From: Syntrophaceae bacterium UBA6112
Lineage (GTDB): Bacteria > Desulfobacterota > Syntrophia > Syntrophales > UBA5619
DNA: 64,000 nt
Assembly (NCBI GenBank): GCA_002423465.1
Contig: DIWG01000066.1
Coordinates: 975 to 64,974 of the forward strand
Direction: 5' to 3'
This document shows positions 24,459-33,282 of this stretch, one piece after another; positions within the stretch are counted from its first letter, which is position 1; the number at the start of each line of letters is the position of its first letter. The notes beneath the pieces were generated by a model, which worked only from the letters and a program-made list of their open reading frames with translations, ran no database searches and was not told where the DNA came from. The position numbers and the translations under genes are program-made.

Positions 24459-25607
24459 ATGACACGCAAGGCACATCTCGCAGGCGTTCGAAAAATCCTC
24501 GTCAAGGTCGGCAGCGCCGTCCTGACGGGTGAAGACGGCCTCGACCTCAACATCATCGAGCAACTGGTGGGTGACATTGCAGTCCTGCGTGAACGGGGAT
24601 TGCAGATTGTCCTTGTCAGCTCCGGCGCGATCGCCTCCGGAAAACATCGGATGGGAATCGAGGGAAAACTCAAGAGCATCCCACAGAAGCAAGCAGCCGC
24701 AGCGGTCGGCCAGGGACGACTCATGCGCGTCTACTCCAATGCGTTCGGGAAACACGGTCTCTTCGTCGGCCAGGTTCTTCTCACGATGAGCGACATCACC
24801 GACCGCAAGCGTTTCCTGAACATCCGCAATACCCTCTTCACCCTCATGGAGTGGGGTGTCATCACGATTATCAACGAAAACGACACCGTCGCCGTCGATG
24901 AGATCAAGTTCGGCGACAATGACCACCTGGCTGCAATGGTTGCCAACATCATTGAGGCGAATCTTGTGATCAATTTGACGAGTACGGAAGGTCTCTACGA
25001 CCGCAACCCGGCCGACACCAAGAAGGCAAAACTCATCCCCATCGTGACGGAATTCACCCCGGAGATCGAGGCCGCGGCGACCGAGGAGGCCACCCCCGTC
25101 GGGATGGGCGGCATGAAGAGCAAGGTCCAAGCCGCCAAAAAGGTCACCGCCTCCGGCATCCCTTACATCATCGCCCCCGGCCGGCGCGCCGGCGTTCTCC
25201 AGGAAATCATGGATGGAAAGGAAACGGGGACCCTCTTCCTTCCGCCGACGGAGCACCTGAACAGCCGGAAATACTGGATCGCCTTCACGCTGCGCTCCCG
25301 GGGCCGCATTATGATCGACGAGGGGGCGAAAGAGGCCCTCGTCCGGGACGGCAAGAGCCTCCTTCCCACCGGCGTAACACAGGTCGAGGGGGATTTCGTC
25401 CTCGGAGACCCCGTCACCTGTGTGGATTTGGAGGGAAACGTGATCGCCAAGGGGCTGGTCAACTACGGCGCAGAAGAGATCCGCAAGATCATGGGGTTGA
25501 AGAGCGCGAAGATCGAGCAGGTCCTGGGATACAAGGACTACGACGAGGTCATCCACCGGGACAACCTGGCCGTCACCGTCCAATCCGCCGGAAAGTCGAA
25601 AACCTGA
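24459..25607 (+). CDS. proB: Glutamate 5-kinase
   Basis: First enzyme of proline synthesis, phosphorylating glutamate. 382 residues. The amino-acid-kinase domain shows ILVKVGSAVLTG, VLVSSGAIASGKHRMG, QAAAAVGQGRLM, INENDTVAVDEIKFGDND, LTSTEGLYDRNPAD and GTGGM-like VGMGGMKSKVQAA. A C-terminal PUA domain follows (about residues 280-360). It starts 22 bases after obg with GGAGGGAA upstream. Obg-proB neighbours are common in proteobacteria. Confidence 0.96.
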   Translation: MTRKAHLAGVRKILVKVGSAVLTGEDGLDLNIIEQLVGDIAVLRERGLQIVLVSSGAIASGKHRMGIEGKLKSIPQKQAAAAVGQGRLMRVYSNAFGKHGLFVGQVLLTMSDITDRKRFLNIRNTLFTLMEWGVITIINENDTVAVDEIKFGDNDHLAAMVANIIEANLVINLTSTEGLYDRNPADTKKAKLIPIVTEFTPEIEAAATEEATPVGMGGMKSKVQAAKKVTASGIPYIIAPGRRAGVLQEIMDGKETGTLFLPPTEHLNSRKYWIAFTLRSRGRIMIDEGAKEALVRDGKSLLPTGVTQVEGDFVLGDPVTCVDLEGNVIAKGLVNYGAEEIRKIMGLKSAKIEQVLGYKDYDEVIHRDNLAVTVQSAGKSKT

Positions 25608-25879
25608 CCCCTCCCTCGTGCGCTGATGATGAATATTGTCCGATAATCGCAGAAAATCGCCTTCCTGGAAAAATGAAGTCGCGTTATGGATTCAAAACGA
25701 CGAAAAGAAAACCATCGCCTTGTGGCCTCAGGGCTGGCCGGTTGAATTAAAGAAGAAACGGACCTGTGAATGATTTACTTTTTTCGGTTTCCCGCGGAAG
25801 GTGATCCCCCGGATCGTCAACGAGCCGACCGCGGGACAAAGAAGTCAGGCCAAAGAGAGCAGCAACCCATGAGTCCGGA

Positions 25880-26656
25880 TCATGAATTAACACCCGAAGC
25901 CAAATAGCCGCCATCAACGGCCAGAAATTGTCCTGTGATGAAACTTGACCCGTCGGAAGCCAGCAATACCGCGGCTCCTACGAGTTCTTCCGCTTTGCCG
26001 AACCGGCGCATCGGCGTACGGATGAGGACTTCTTCTCCACGTTTGGTCCCATTCAGCAAGGCCGCATTCATATCCGTCGGGAAAAAGCCCGGAACAACGG
26101 CATTCACGCAGATGCCGTCCTGGGCCCATTCACAGGCCAGGCTGCGGGTTAACGATAGGACCGCGGTTTTGGCGGCGCAGTAAGCCGCCACTTCATGAAA
26201 GGCCAGAAAAGAACCCAGCGAGGCGATATTGATGATCCGGCCGTGGCCGCTGGCTTTCAGCACGGGATAAAAAGATTGGCAGGAACGCAATACCCCGCTG
26301 AGCCCGGTATCGAGCATGGCGGCCCATTCCGCTTCGTTGACATCCACGGTCGGTTTTCGGAAAGTATGACCCGCTGCATTGACCAAAATATCGATCCCAT
26401 TGAAGTGTTCACACACGGCATCCCGCAACAGATCAATGGTCTCGCGCTTGGTCACATCCACGGTTTGCCGCAGCGTGCGGCGCCCCAGAGCCTCGATGCG
26501 CCGGCAAGCCGTTTCCAGACAATCCCGGCGACGTCCCGAAGGAACAACGGTGGCCCCATGCTTCGCCAGCCCTTCCGCAATCGCCAGGCCCAGTCCTGAA
26601 GTCGCACCGATGACCACCGCAACCCGCCCCTCCAAGTTCAAGACATTATCAATCAT
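25880..26656 (-). CDS. Short-chain dehydrogenase/reductase
   Basis: 258 residues, NAD(P)-dependent SDR oxidoreductase. The cofactor motif is GATSGLGLAIA (about residues 16-26), NAAGHTF is the NAG-type motif, IINIASLGS carries the catalytic serine, and YCAAK the Tyr/Lys pair. The C-terminal PMRRFGKAEELVGAAVLLASD and ITGQFLAVDGGY are classical SDR. The start ATG 26656 follows GGAGGAG at good spacing; ATG 26683 is an alternative. The frame printed to 27130 is an overlap with the next gene. It ends a co-directional run with the URO-D-family and TRAP genes, so it may oxidise or reduce the imported compound. Confidence 0.85.
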   Translation of the reverse strand: MIDNVLNLEGRVAVVIGATSGLGLAIAEGLAKHGATVVPSGRRRDCLETACRRIEALGRRTLRQTVDVTKRETIDLLRDAVCEHFNGIDILVNAAGHTFRKPTVDVNEAEWAAMLDTGLSGVLRSCQSFYPVLKASGHGRIINIASLGSFLAFHEVAAYCAAKTAVLSLTRSLACEWAQDGICVNAVVPGFFPTDMNAALLNGTKRGEEVLIRTPMRRFGKAEELVGAAVLLASDGSSFITGQFLAVDGGYLASGVNS

Positions 26657-26688
26657 GTAAGAGACTCCTCCGTTGTTTTCCATCACAA

Positions 26689-27741
26689 TCACCTCGACAG
26701 GACACGATGCAGGCTGGCACCCAACTCCCGCGCTTCTTGGGCCGTCGAAGTGGAGGTCTGAATGAAAAGCCCCTTGCGGCCGAAAAAGTCGACAAGTTTT
26801 TTTGAATACGCTGCAAGGTCCACCTTTTCGTCCGGACCATGATCCCAGGAGTAGTGACGCAGGCAGAGCGCGGTTTTCCCGGCGGCGGCTTTCCTGACCG
26901 TCTCCCAATCCGTCTGGGGAATGGTGAAATCCAGGCCCCGCAGGCCTTCGATCTCCATCATGGGCTCCACGACGTTTTTCACGCTTCCGCAGGAATGCAC
27001 GACGATGCCGCCCATGGCCCGGGAAATCATGCTGTTGTACTTCACGCCGAACTCCCGGTAGAGTTTCGGCGACATGATGGCTGCCGTGTCGTCGCTGATC
27101 CGCACGCCGACCTCGCGCGGGATGTGCCACATTTCGTGGCCCATGGTGTGGAGGTTGCGGATGCGCGCCAACTGCTCTCTCAGATAGGCGATCGTCGCCT
27201 CGGTGACCTTTTCCATCAGCACATGCACTTCGAGGGGGTGGAGCAGGGTGGCGGTGATGAAGGAGGTGTATTCCCAGATCAGGGATGCCGTCACCAGGGG
27301 CGAGGGCACGTTCACGAGCCGCAACGGCAGGTCGGAGTGGGACTGGAGATAATCGACCCGTTCCCAGGCCTTCTCGAGTACGGGGTTTGTCTTGGGATCG
27401 GGGAGTTTCAAGGTGTGTACGTCTTGCACATTGTCGTCCCGGATCAGGGGCGTGACCCAGGGATCGGCTTCGTCGTTTACCTTATACTCGCAACCGAAGG
27501 CCGAGGCGATAATGTTGATGCCTTGGTTGGGCTTGATGTTGGGCATGCCATAGTCGTAGACGCCCTCCCGCTGCTTGTGAAAATCCACGTTCCAGCCGAG
27601 CTCGGCCGCGTGGTCGGAGAAATACTTCGCTGTCGCCGCATGAAAGCCGCCGACCTCGATGAGAAACGGCACCTCGGGAACATCCTCGAGGCGCCAGTTC
27701 TTCCCGATTAATGTTTTCTTTTCCTCGTTGCTCAGCATCAT
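26689..27741 (-). CDS. Uroporphyrinogen-decarboxylase-family protein (methyltransferase-like)
   Basis: 350 residues with the URO-D/MtaA TIM-barrel character. GGIVVHSCGSV provides the HxC zinc-ligand motif of corrinoid-dependent methyltransferases, and LRGLDFTIPQTDW and ALCLRHYSWDHG follow. It is not HemE: the arginine-rich N-terminal porphyrin segment is absent. Within a TRAP transporter operon this suggests demethylation or another step on an imported substrate. No corrinoid protein is encoded beside it. The start is ATG 27741 after AAAGGAGAA. Confidence 0.72.
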   Translation of the reverse strand: MMLSNEEKKTLIGKNWRLEDVPEVPFLIEVGGFHAATAKYFSDHAAELGWNVDFHKQREGVYDYGMPNIKPNQGINIIASAFGCEYKVNDEADPWVTPLIRDDNVQDVHTLKLPDPKTNPVLEKAWERVDYLQSHSDLPLRLVNVPSPLVTASLIWEYTSFITATLLHPLEVHVLMEKVTEATIAYLREQLARIRNLHTMGHEMWHIPREVGVRISDDTAAIMSPKLYREFGVKYNSMISRAMGGIVVHSCGSVKNVVEPMMEIEGLRGLDFTIPQTDWETVRKAAAGKTALCLRHYSWDHGPDEKVDLAAYSKKLVDFFGRKGLFIQTSTSTAQEARELGASLHRVLSR

Positions 27742-27761
27742 ATTGCTGTTCTCCTTTTTAG

Positions 27762-29042
27762 CTACATCCAGAGATTCGGTAGGAATGTCGAGAGCCCGGG
27801 AAATGCCACCAACAAAATGATCAAAATCACACAGGTCATAAAGTAGGGCCAGGAAGCCTTCACGAAGGATTCGATCGGAATTCCCCCCAGCGAGCAAACG
27901 ACAAACATGTTCACACCGACCGGAGGCGTCACGCCGCCGATTTGGATCAAGATGCACATCAGGATGCCGAAATGGATCGGATCAAATCCCGCCTGGCGAA
28001 TGATCGGGAGAAAAATCGGAGTCAAGACGAGGATGTTGACCGTGCCTTCCATGAAGCATCCGGCGACCAGCAAAAACGCCATGATGATCGTCAGGACGAT
28101 GATCGGCGTCTCCGAGATTCCGAGGATCAATTTGGAGAAACTTTGCGGCACCTGCCCGTAGGACAGAATGTATCCCAGAATGGCTGCCATGGAAACGATC
28201 AGCATGATCATCGCGTTGTCTTCGACGGTGTTCCGTATCGCCTGCCGTATCCTCTTCCAGGTCAGTTCCTTGTAAACGAACATTCCGATGACAACAGCGT
28301 ATACCACGGCAAAGGCACCGGCTTCGCTGGGGGTGAAGACGCCGAACCGTATCGACATAACGAGAACCACCGGGAAGAGAAGCGCCCAGAAACTTTCCCT
28401 GAAATTCGTCAAGACTTCCCCGAAAGATTTTCTTTTGCGCAGATTTTGCGAGTCGTAGCCTCTCTTTTTGGCGATGATGTAGGTTGTAATCATCATCGCG
28501 AGCCCCAGCATAATCCCGGGAATGATGCCGGCGATAAACAGCTTTCCGATTGAGACCTGACCGACGAAACCATAGAGAATGAGCCCGATTCCCGGAGGGA
28601 TGATTGCAACGACAAGGGATCCGTATGCCAAGACAACGGCCGAGAAACCGTCTTCATACCCCTTTTCCCGCATTTTCGGCAGGATCATGCGGGTCTCCAT
28701 TCCGGCATCGGCATTCGACGATCCGGAGATTCCCCCCATCAGCATGCTGAGGACGATCGAGACATGGGCGATGCTGCCGACAATATGTCCCGTAAGGGCA
28801 TCGGCGAACTTGAGCAGCCGCGAGGTAATGCCGGAGGCGTTCATGATATGGCCGGCCAGTACGAAGAACGGAACGGCAAGCAAAGGAAAGGCCTGCGTTC
28901 CCACGACCATGCGCTGGACGGCGAGCGAAAAGGGGAGTGTGGGCTGTTGCAGGATATACGTGCTGGCGGAAATGCCGATGGTGAAAGCGATCGGCATGTT
29001 CAGCATCAGAAGAACCATGAAAACAATCAGTACAAGCAGCAT
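27762..29042 (-). CDS. dctM: TRAP transporter large permease
   Basis: 426 residues with about 12 hydrophobic segments, the DctM size. It forms the sodium-coupled transport channel. Typical phrases are PFFVLAGHIMNASGI, GGISGSSNADA, ESGMF-like VVAIIPPGIGLILYG, and near the end IQIGGVTPPVGVNMFVV. It partners the DctQ and DctP genes immediately upstream. Start ATG 29042 has GAGGAAGGACG upstream. The substrate is probably an organic acid or sugar acid; it cannot be named from sequence. Confidence 0.93.
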   Translation of the reverse strand: MLLVLIVFMVLLMLNMPIAFTIGISASTYILQQPTLPFSLAVQRMVVGTQAFPLLAVPFFVLAGHIMNASGITSRLLKFADALTGHIVGSIAHVSIVLSMLMGGISGSSNADAGMETRMILPKMREKGYEDGFSAVVLAYGSLVVAIIPPGIGLILYGFVGQVSIGKLFIAGIIPGIMLGLAMMITTYIIAKKRGYDSQNLRKRKSFGEVLTNFRESFWALLFPVVLVMSIRFGVFTPSEAGAFAVVYAVVIGMFVYKELTWKRIRQAIRNTVEDNAMIMLIVSMAAILGYILSYGQVPQSFSKLILGISETPIIVLTIIMAFLLVAGCFMEGTVNILVLTPIFLPIIRQAGFDPIHFGILMCILIQIGGVTPPVGVNMFVVCSLGGIPIESFVKASWPYFMTCVILIILLVAFPGLSTFLPNLWM

Positions 29043-29054
29043 AATCGTCCTTCC

Positions 29055-29552
29055 TCAATCCGGGTTTTGTTTTGTCTCCGCCGCAGCCTTCATCCGGAAC
29101 AGGGTGCATGACTTTTCCACCGTGGTCAGCAGCATGAGAAACGATCCCACGGGCACGGCGATCGTCACGAAGGAGTAACTGATCGGGATATCGCCCAGAA
29201 TGCGTCCCGTATTGACGATGGTGATCTGGATCCCGTAGACGATCAGAGAAATGAGAAAGACCGCGATGATGACATACAGGAACAATTGAAGGTAAAATTG
29301 GACTTTTGGACCAAACTGCTTGAAAAGAAAATCGATCCCGATATGCCGCGAGTTTCTCCAGGCCTGATTCGCCCCGACATAGATGACCCATACGAAAATC
29401 GCCTGGGCAATGTCCACCGACCAGTTGATGGGGTACCCGATATATCGCGTGAGTGCCGCGAGAAATACAAGGACGACGATAAATCCCATCATGACTTGGG
29501 TGATGATCTCTTCCAGTGCGATTGCCTTCCGGATCATGTTCCCGATGTTCAT
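29055..29552 (-). CDS. dctQ: TRAP transporter small permease
   Basis: 165 residues with four hydrophobic helices, normal for DctQ, the small membrane subunit that supports DctM. It contains VFLAALTRYI, WSVDIAQAIFVWVIYVGANQAW (the conserved W-A-F-W pattern) and RNSRHIGIDFLFK. I place the start at ATG 29552, after AAGGGG at good spacing, rather than the GTG at 29561. It is 12 bases from dctM. Confidence 0.88.
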   Translation of the reverse strand: MNIGNMIRKAIALEEIITQVMMGFIVVLVFLAALTRYIGYPINWSVDIAQAIFVWVIYVGANQAWRNSRHIGIDFLFKQFGPKVQFYLQLFLYVIIAVFLISLIVYGIQITIVNTGRILGDIPISYSFVTIAVPVGSFLMLLTTVEKSCTLFRMKAAAETKQNPD

Positions 29553-29627
29553 AAGAGGCACCCCTTGATTCAGAAACGCGTCTGCAACGGGAATCGCGGG
29601 AAGGTCCCGCGATTCCCGATCAAATGA

Positions 29628-30623
29628 TTATTTCCCCAGGATTTTATTGATTTCTTTTCTTAAATCGACGAATCCGAGCTGCTTGTAGGCGTTTTCGGCC
29701 CGCGCCCTGAAAGGGGCTACATCCACGGTATGTACCGTCGCCCCTTCCGCCGCCATTTTCTTTTCATATGCCTTTTCCGAATCGATGACCATGCGCGTGG
29801 TGACTGTGCCGGCCTTAATGGCTTCTTCGACCAAAATCTGCTGGAACTCCGGGGGAAGCTTTTTGATCCATTTTGTCCCAACAACGAGTCCGTTCATGAG
29901 CAGGATATGATTCGTCAACGTGATGTGCTTCGCGACTTCATGGAGTTTGGTGCTGTAGGTGGCGGGATGCTGGGCCTCCGCGCCGTCGATGACGCCCTGC
30001 TGGAGGGCGGGATAGGTTTCCATCCAGGGAAGGGCTACGGGTGTTGCCCCCAGGGAACGGATCGTCTCCTGCCACACGGGTGCGCCCGCCGTGCGGATCC
30101 GCCGTCCCTTCAGGTCCTCGGGGGTCTTGAAGGGGCTTTTGGTGACGAAGTTCCGTCCGCCCACGTAATTGTTCAGCGACAGCAATGTCAAGTTGTGATT
30201 GTCTTCAAGCTTTTTTTGCCAGCTTTTAAAAAGGTTCGACAGCAGAAATTTATTCGCCTCCTGCGGATTGTCAAAGAGGTAGGGAGCCAAGACGATCCCC
30301 ATTTCCTTGACCCGCACTCCCAACCGTGCCGCATCGGTGTTGAAAGCGACATCGGCGCCGAGTAGCGCCTGTTCCATGACATCTTCGTCCTGTCCCAACT
30401 GGGCATTGGGATATAACGTCACCTGGATGCCGCCGTTCGTTCTTTTCTGGACGTTCTCCGCGAAGTCAGCGTATCCTTTGTAGAGCGGATCGTCCGTGCT
30501 GATGACCATCGATACGCGAAGGGTGTATTTCTGCGCCCCCTTGGCGGTGTCACCCGAACCTGCAGCAATAACCAAGGCGATTGCCATCGTGAATACGAAA
30601 AATCCCGTACAAAGCTTTTTCAT
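29628..30623 (-). CDS. dctP: TRAP transporter substrate-binding protein
   Basis: 331 residues, periplasmic DctP. An N-terminal signal peptide (KKLCTGFFVFTMAIALVIA) is followed by the mature domain with YTLRVSMVISTDDPLYKG, TNGGIQVTLYPNAQLGQDED and GADVAFN. The LKGRRIRTAG segment, whose arginine binds the substrate carboxylate, and QQGVIDGAEAQ come next. The start ATG 30623 has GGAGG seven bases upstream. It is the first gene of the operon and lies divergently opposite a ROK regulator. Confidence 0.92.
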   Translation of the reverse strand: MKKLCTGFFVFTMAIALVIAAGSGDTAKGAQKYTLRVSMVISTDDPLYKGYADFAENVQKRTNGGIQVTLYPNAQLGQDEDVMEQALLGADVAFNTDAARLGVRVKEMGIVLAPYLFDNPQEANKFLLSNLFKSWQKKLEDNHNLTLLSLNNYVGGRNFVTKSPFKTPEDLKGRRIRTAGAPVWQETIRSLGATPVALPWMETYPALQQGVIDGAEAQHPATYSTKLHEVAKHITLTNHILLMNGLVVGTKWIKKLPPEFQQILVEEAIKAGTVTTRMVIDSEKAYEKKMAAEGATVHTVDVAPFRARAENAYKQLGFVDLRKEINKILGK

Positions 30624-31147
30624 GATCGTACCTCCCTCCGTTTCCCTCATTTTCCATCAAGAATGAAATCTTGGTGGTCGTTTATGATTTCCCGACAAAC
30701 ATGGAAAGGAGCAGGCTGCCTAAAAGCATTTTCTGCCGAAGGTCAAATGACAGGCCCCGACTTCTCTCCGGTATCTTAAGCATGACCTCAAATCACCACC
30801 CTGAAAGCTGTCACCCCCTTTCGACATATATTGTTCATCTGATGGACTAATTATGTGCGTCTATTCTTACCATTTGATTTTCTTCGGCTAAGTTCCTCAT
30901 AGGCCTGCAATTTCGTACAAACATCCCCCAATCGCAGCCCTTTGCATTCAGTAAGGAGGCTTCAGTCGGTACGGTGATGATGTCGGCTCGTATTTTGTTG
31001 ATATTCATGTTCCGTGTACGACCGAAATGGTTGTTGATGAAACGAATTTTTTGTTTTTGCAGTCTGAACCCGTGTTCAGATTTCTTTCGTCGGAGAGCTT
31101 ATTTTGCTTACGCTGGACCTTCCGCCTCTTGGCGATTTGTCGTCTTT

Positions 31148-31176
31148 TAGACTTTAAAGTAAACTCTTTTTATGAT
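31148..31176 (+). promoter_or_regulatory. Promoter candidate of the ROK regulator
   Basis: TAGACT (31148-31153) and TATGAT (31171-31176) are 17 bases apart. The -10 box overlaps the left arm of the palindrome at 31172-31204, which would allow autoregulation. The leader to the ATG at 31356 would be about 170 bases. Confidence 0.45.
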
Positions 31177-31216
31177 ATATTGTTGTTGTATCGAATAATA
31201 TCATGGGAATAATATC
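31172..31216 (+). promoter_or_regulatory. Operator-like inverted and direct repeat
   Basis: ATGATAT (31172-31178) and ATATCAT (31198-31204) are inverted copies with a 19-base centre. AATAATATC also occurs twice as a direct repeat (31194-31202 and 31208-31216). ROK repressors such as NagC and Mlc bind AT-rich palindromes, so this is the likely binding site of the adjacent regulator; that link is inferred. Confidence 0.4.
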
Positions 31217-31355
31217 CTGTCAATAAATTAATAAAAGGGCGGGAGATCTTTGCGGCTACGGGAGAATATTTGGAAAAAAGTGTTCCCCCTATTTTTCTTG
31301 CAACCTCATCGTGCTTAACTTAGAATAAAATATTGGACAAAGACGAGGGAAATAG

Positions 31356-32537
31356 ATGAGGAAGATTAACTTAAGCAACATTCAAGTAGCCTCCAGCGAG
31401 ACCGCCCGAGATATCAATCGCCGTATTGTATTGAATTTGGTTCGCAGTCGACAGCCTGTTTCCCGGGCGGACATCGCCAGGATTTCCGGATTGCAGCGGA
31501 GCACGGTATCTTCCATCACCGAGTGTCTCATCGCCGATGGCTGGTTGATCGCAGGATTGATGGGGCATTTGCCCCGCGGCCGTCGTCCCACTTTTCTTCG
31601 CCTGAATACTGAACGGGTCATGATTGGAATCGACATCCGGCCGACCAAAACCATTATTGCAACCTCCGACATCAATGCCCATTTTGATTACCAGGAGGTC
31701 TTCCCGACTCCCCCATCGGCGGAGGAAGGCATCAAAGAATTGACCCTGCGTCTGCAGAGACTCATGCAAACCCGGAAAGGCGTAACATTTGAGGGGATCG
31801 GCATCAGTTTGCCGGGGCGAATCAATCCCCAAACAAAGGTTCTCTGTTTTTCCCCCAATCTGCATTGGCAAAATGCTGATCTAATCCCCCCCCTAACACA
31901 GGCCACGGGGCTGGAGGTGGAGCTTGAAAATGCCGCCAATGCCTGCGCCTTGGCTGAAGTATGGTTTGGTCCGAGCGACAATATTCGCGACTTGGTGGTG
32001 GTGACGGTATCCGAAGGAATCGGCATCGGTGTCTACATGAACGGGCAGCTGGTTCGCGGTGCTGACGGAATGGCCGGCGAATTTGGCCACGTCACCATGG
32101 ACCCTAACGGTCCTATATGTGGCTGCGGCAATCGCGGTTGCTGGGAAACATTGGCGTCGAACCGCGCCGCCACACGCTATTATGATTCAAAAAACCGGCA
32201 GGACGCTGGTCCGAATTTCAAGGAATTGCTGGCTCTCGCCGATCAAGGCGACGTGCAGGCCGCCAAAGCACTCGATACCATGGCGGTATATTTGGGACGG
32301 GGCTTAAGAATGCTTGCCGTCGGATTGGGACCAGCCGCCATTGTATTGGTTGGAGAAGTGACCCGTGCCTGGAGTCGTGTGGCCCCGTTGATCAACAAGG
32401 AAATTTCGGCTTACCCTCTTCCCGGCCCCGCACCCCGTATCGTTCCAGCCGTCGATGGCGAGATGGCCCGCTTGCGCGGCACAGTGGCCCTGGTCCTGCA
32501 AAAACATTTCGGCGCATCTGCATTCACAGATCTGTAA
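31356..32537 (+). CDS. ROK family transcriptional regulator
   Basis: 393 residues. An N-terminal winged helix (NLVRSRQPVSRADIARISGLQRSTVSSITECLIADGW) is followed by the ROK sugar-kinase-like domain. That domain contains IGIDIRPTKTIIATSD, GIGISLPGRINP, ENAANACALAEVW, VSEGIGIGVYMNGQL and the zinc-binding CGCGNRGCWET. Such proteins repress sugar genes and are relieved by a sugar or sugar phosphate. The ATG follows GAGGGAAATAG. Its divergent position from the dctPQM operon makes that operon the probable target. Confidence 0.9.
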   Translation: MRKINLSNIQVASSETARDINRRIVLNLVRSRQPVSRADIARISGLQRSTVSSITECLIADGWLIAGLMGHLPRGRRPTFLRLNTERVMIGIDIRPTKTIIATSDINAHFDYQEVFPTPPSAEEGIKELTLRLQRLMQTRKGVTFEGIGISLPGRINPQTKVLCFSPNLHWQNADLIPPLTQATGLEVELENAANACALAEVWFGPSDNIRDLVVVTVSEGIGIGVYMNGQLVRGADGMAGEFGHVTMDPNGPICGCGNRGCWETLASNRAATRYYDSKNRQDAGPNFKELLALADQGDVQAAKALDTMAVYLGRGLRMLAVGLGPAAIVLVGEVTRAWSRVAPLINKEISAYPLPGPAPRIVPAVDGEMARLRGTVALVLQKHFGASAFTDL

Positions 32538-32706
32538 AAACAATCAGGTGCTCTGAACAATTTTACCCGCATTGCGGATGGAACATCAACGTTGTTACGG
32601 CGATCTTCCTGTTAGGGCCTGCGGTGGGGATTGGCAAGGATCAGAGCGGCAATGCCGTCCAAATTCGGAGATCCGGCCAAGGGGTATATTTTGAGATAAA
32701 TTCCTT

Positions 32707-33261
32707 TCAGAGAAGGTGGTTGGGAAGGACACGCCCCCGGGCGTCGAAAGCGACCCCCTCCCGTTCAAGGAGTCTTCTCTTCATCACCGGATTGCCGCCG
32801 AAACCGCCGAGGACGCCACCGCTCAGGATGACGCGATGGCAGGGGATGATCAGTGCAAAGGGGTTTATGGCCATGACGTTTCCCACGGCCCTGGCGGCTC
32901 CGGGCGCACCCAGCTCCATTGCCAGAGAACCGTATGTGACAACCCGGCCCCGCGGGATCTGACGGCACGCCGTCAGCGTGCGCCGCACAAAGCCCGCCAT
33001 CCCGTCCAGATCCAGATCGATGGCGGAGAAATCGACCTCCTTTCCCGCAAGAAAGGTTTCCAGCAAACTTGCGACATCCCCCCGTGCAGCCGCCGGCAGA
33101 GCGCCGGGGAATTCATGCCCTATCCGCTGCACCGCCGGGACGCCTTCCTCGGGCAGGAGTACCCGCCGGATCCGGGAACACAGGTCGGCGTACGCCACGA
33201 CACCGATCTCGCCGATGAACGAGGGAACGATCTCATACACAAAAGATGGATCCACTTTCAT
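32707..33261 (-). CDS. ogt: Methylated-DNA-protein cysteine methyltransferase
   Basis: 184 residues. This suicide repair enzyme removes O6-alkyl groups from guanine. The active-site motif IIPCHRVILSGG carries the acceptor cysteine, preceded by IPRGRVVTYGSLAMELGAPGAARAVGN, the DNA-binding helix with its arginine finger. The N-terminal half is a typical variable domain, so Ogt rather than Ada. It sits in a co-directional block with uvrC and uvrB. Confidence 0.93.
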   Translation of the reverse strand: MKVDPSFVYEIVPSFIGEIGVVAYADLCSRIRRVLLPEEGVPAVQRIGHEFPGALPAAARGDVASLLETFLAGKEVDFSAIDLDLDGMAGFVRRTLTACRQIPRGRVVTYGSLAMELGAPGAARAVGNVMAINPFALIIPCHRVILSGGVLGGFGGNPVMKRRLLEREGVAFDARGRVLPNHLL

Positions 33262-33282
33262 AAACCTGTCTCTCGAATCGTC

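Larger units (their letters stand above)
30624..31355. other. Long divergent intergenic region between TRAP operon and ROK regulator
   Basis: About 730 bases with no supported gene; the short plus-strand frame at 31027-31212 has no family features. The part from 31130 is markedly AT-rich and holds a promoter and an operator-like palindrome toward the ROK gene. Minus-strand control signals for the TRAP operon are expected in 30624-30900 but I could not fix a clear promoter. Confidence 0.6.

Noticed and set aside
31027..31212. 61-residue frame in the ROK-TRAP intergenic region
   Set aside because: The frame is rich in F, L and R, runs through the AT-rich promoter and palindrome and has no ribosome site.
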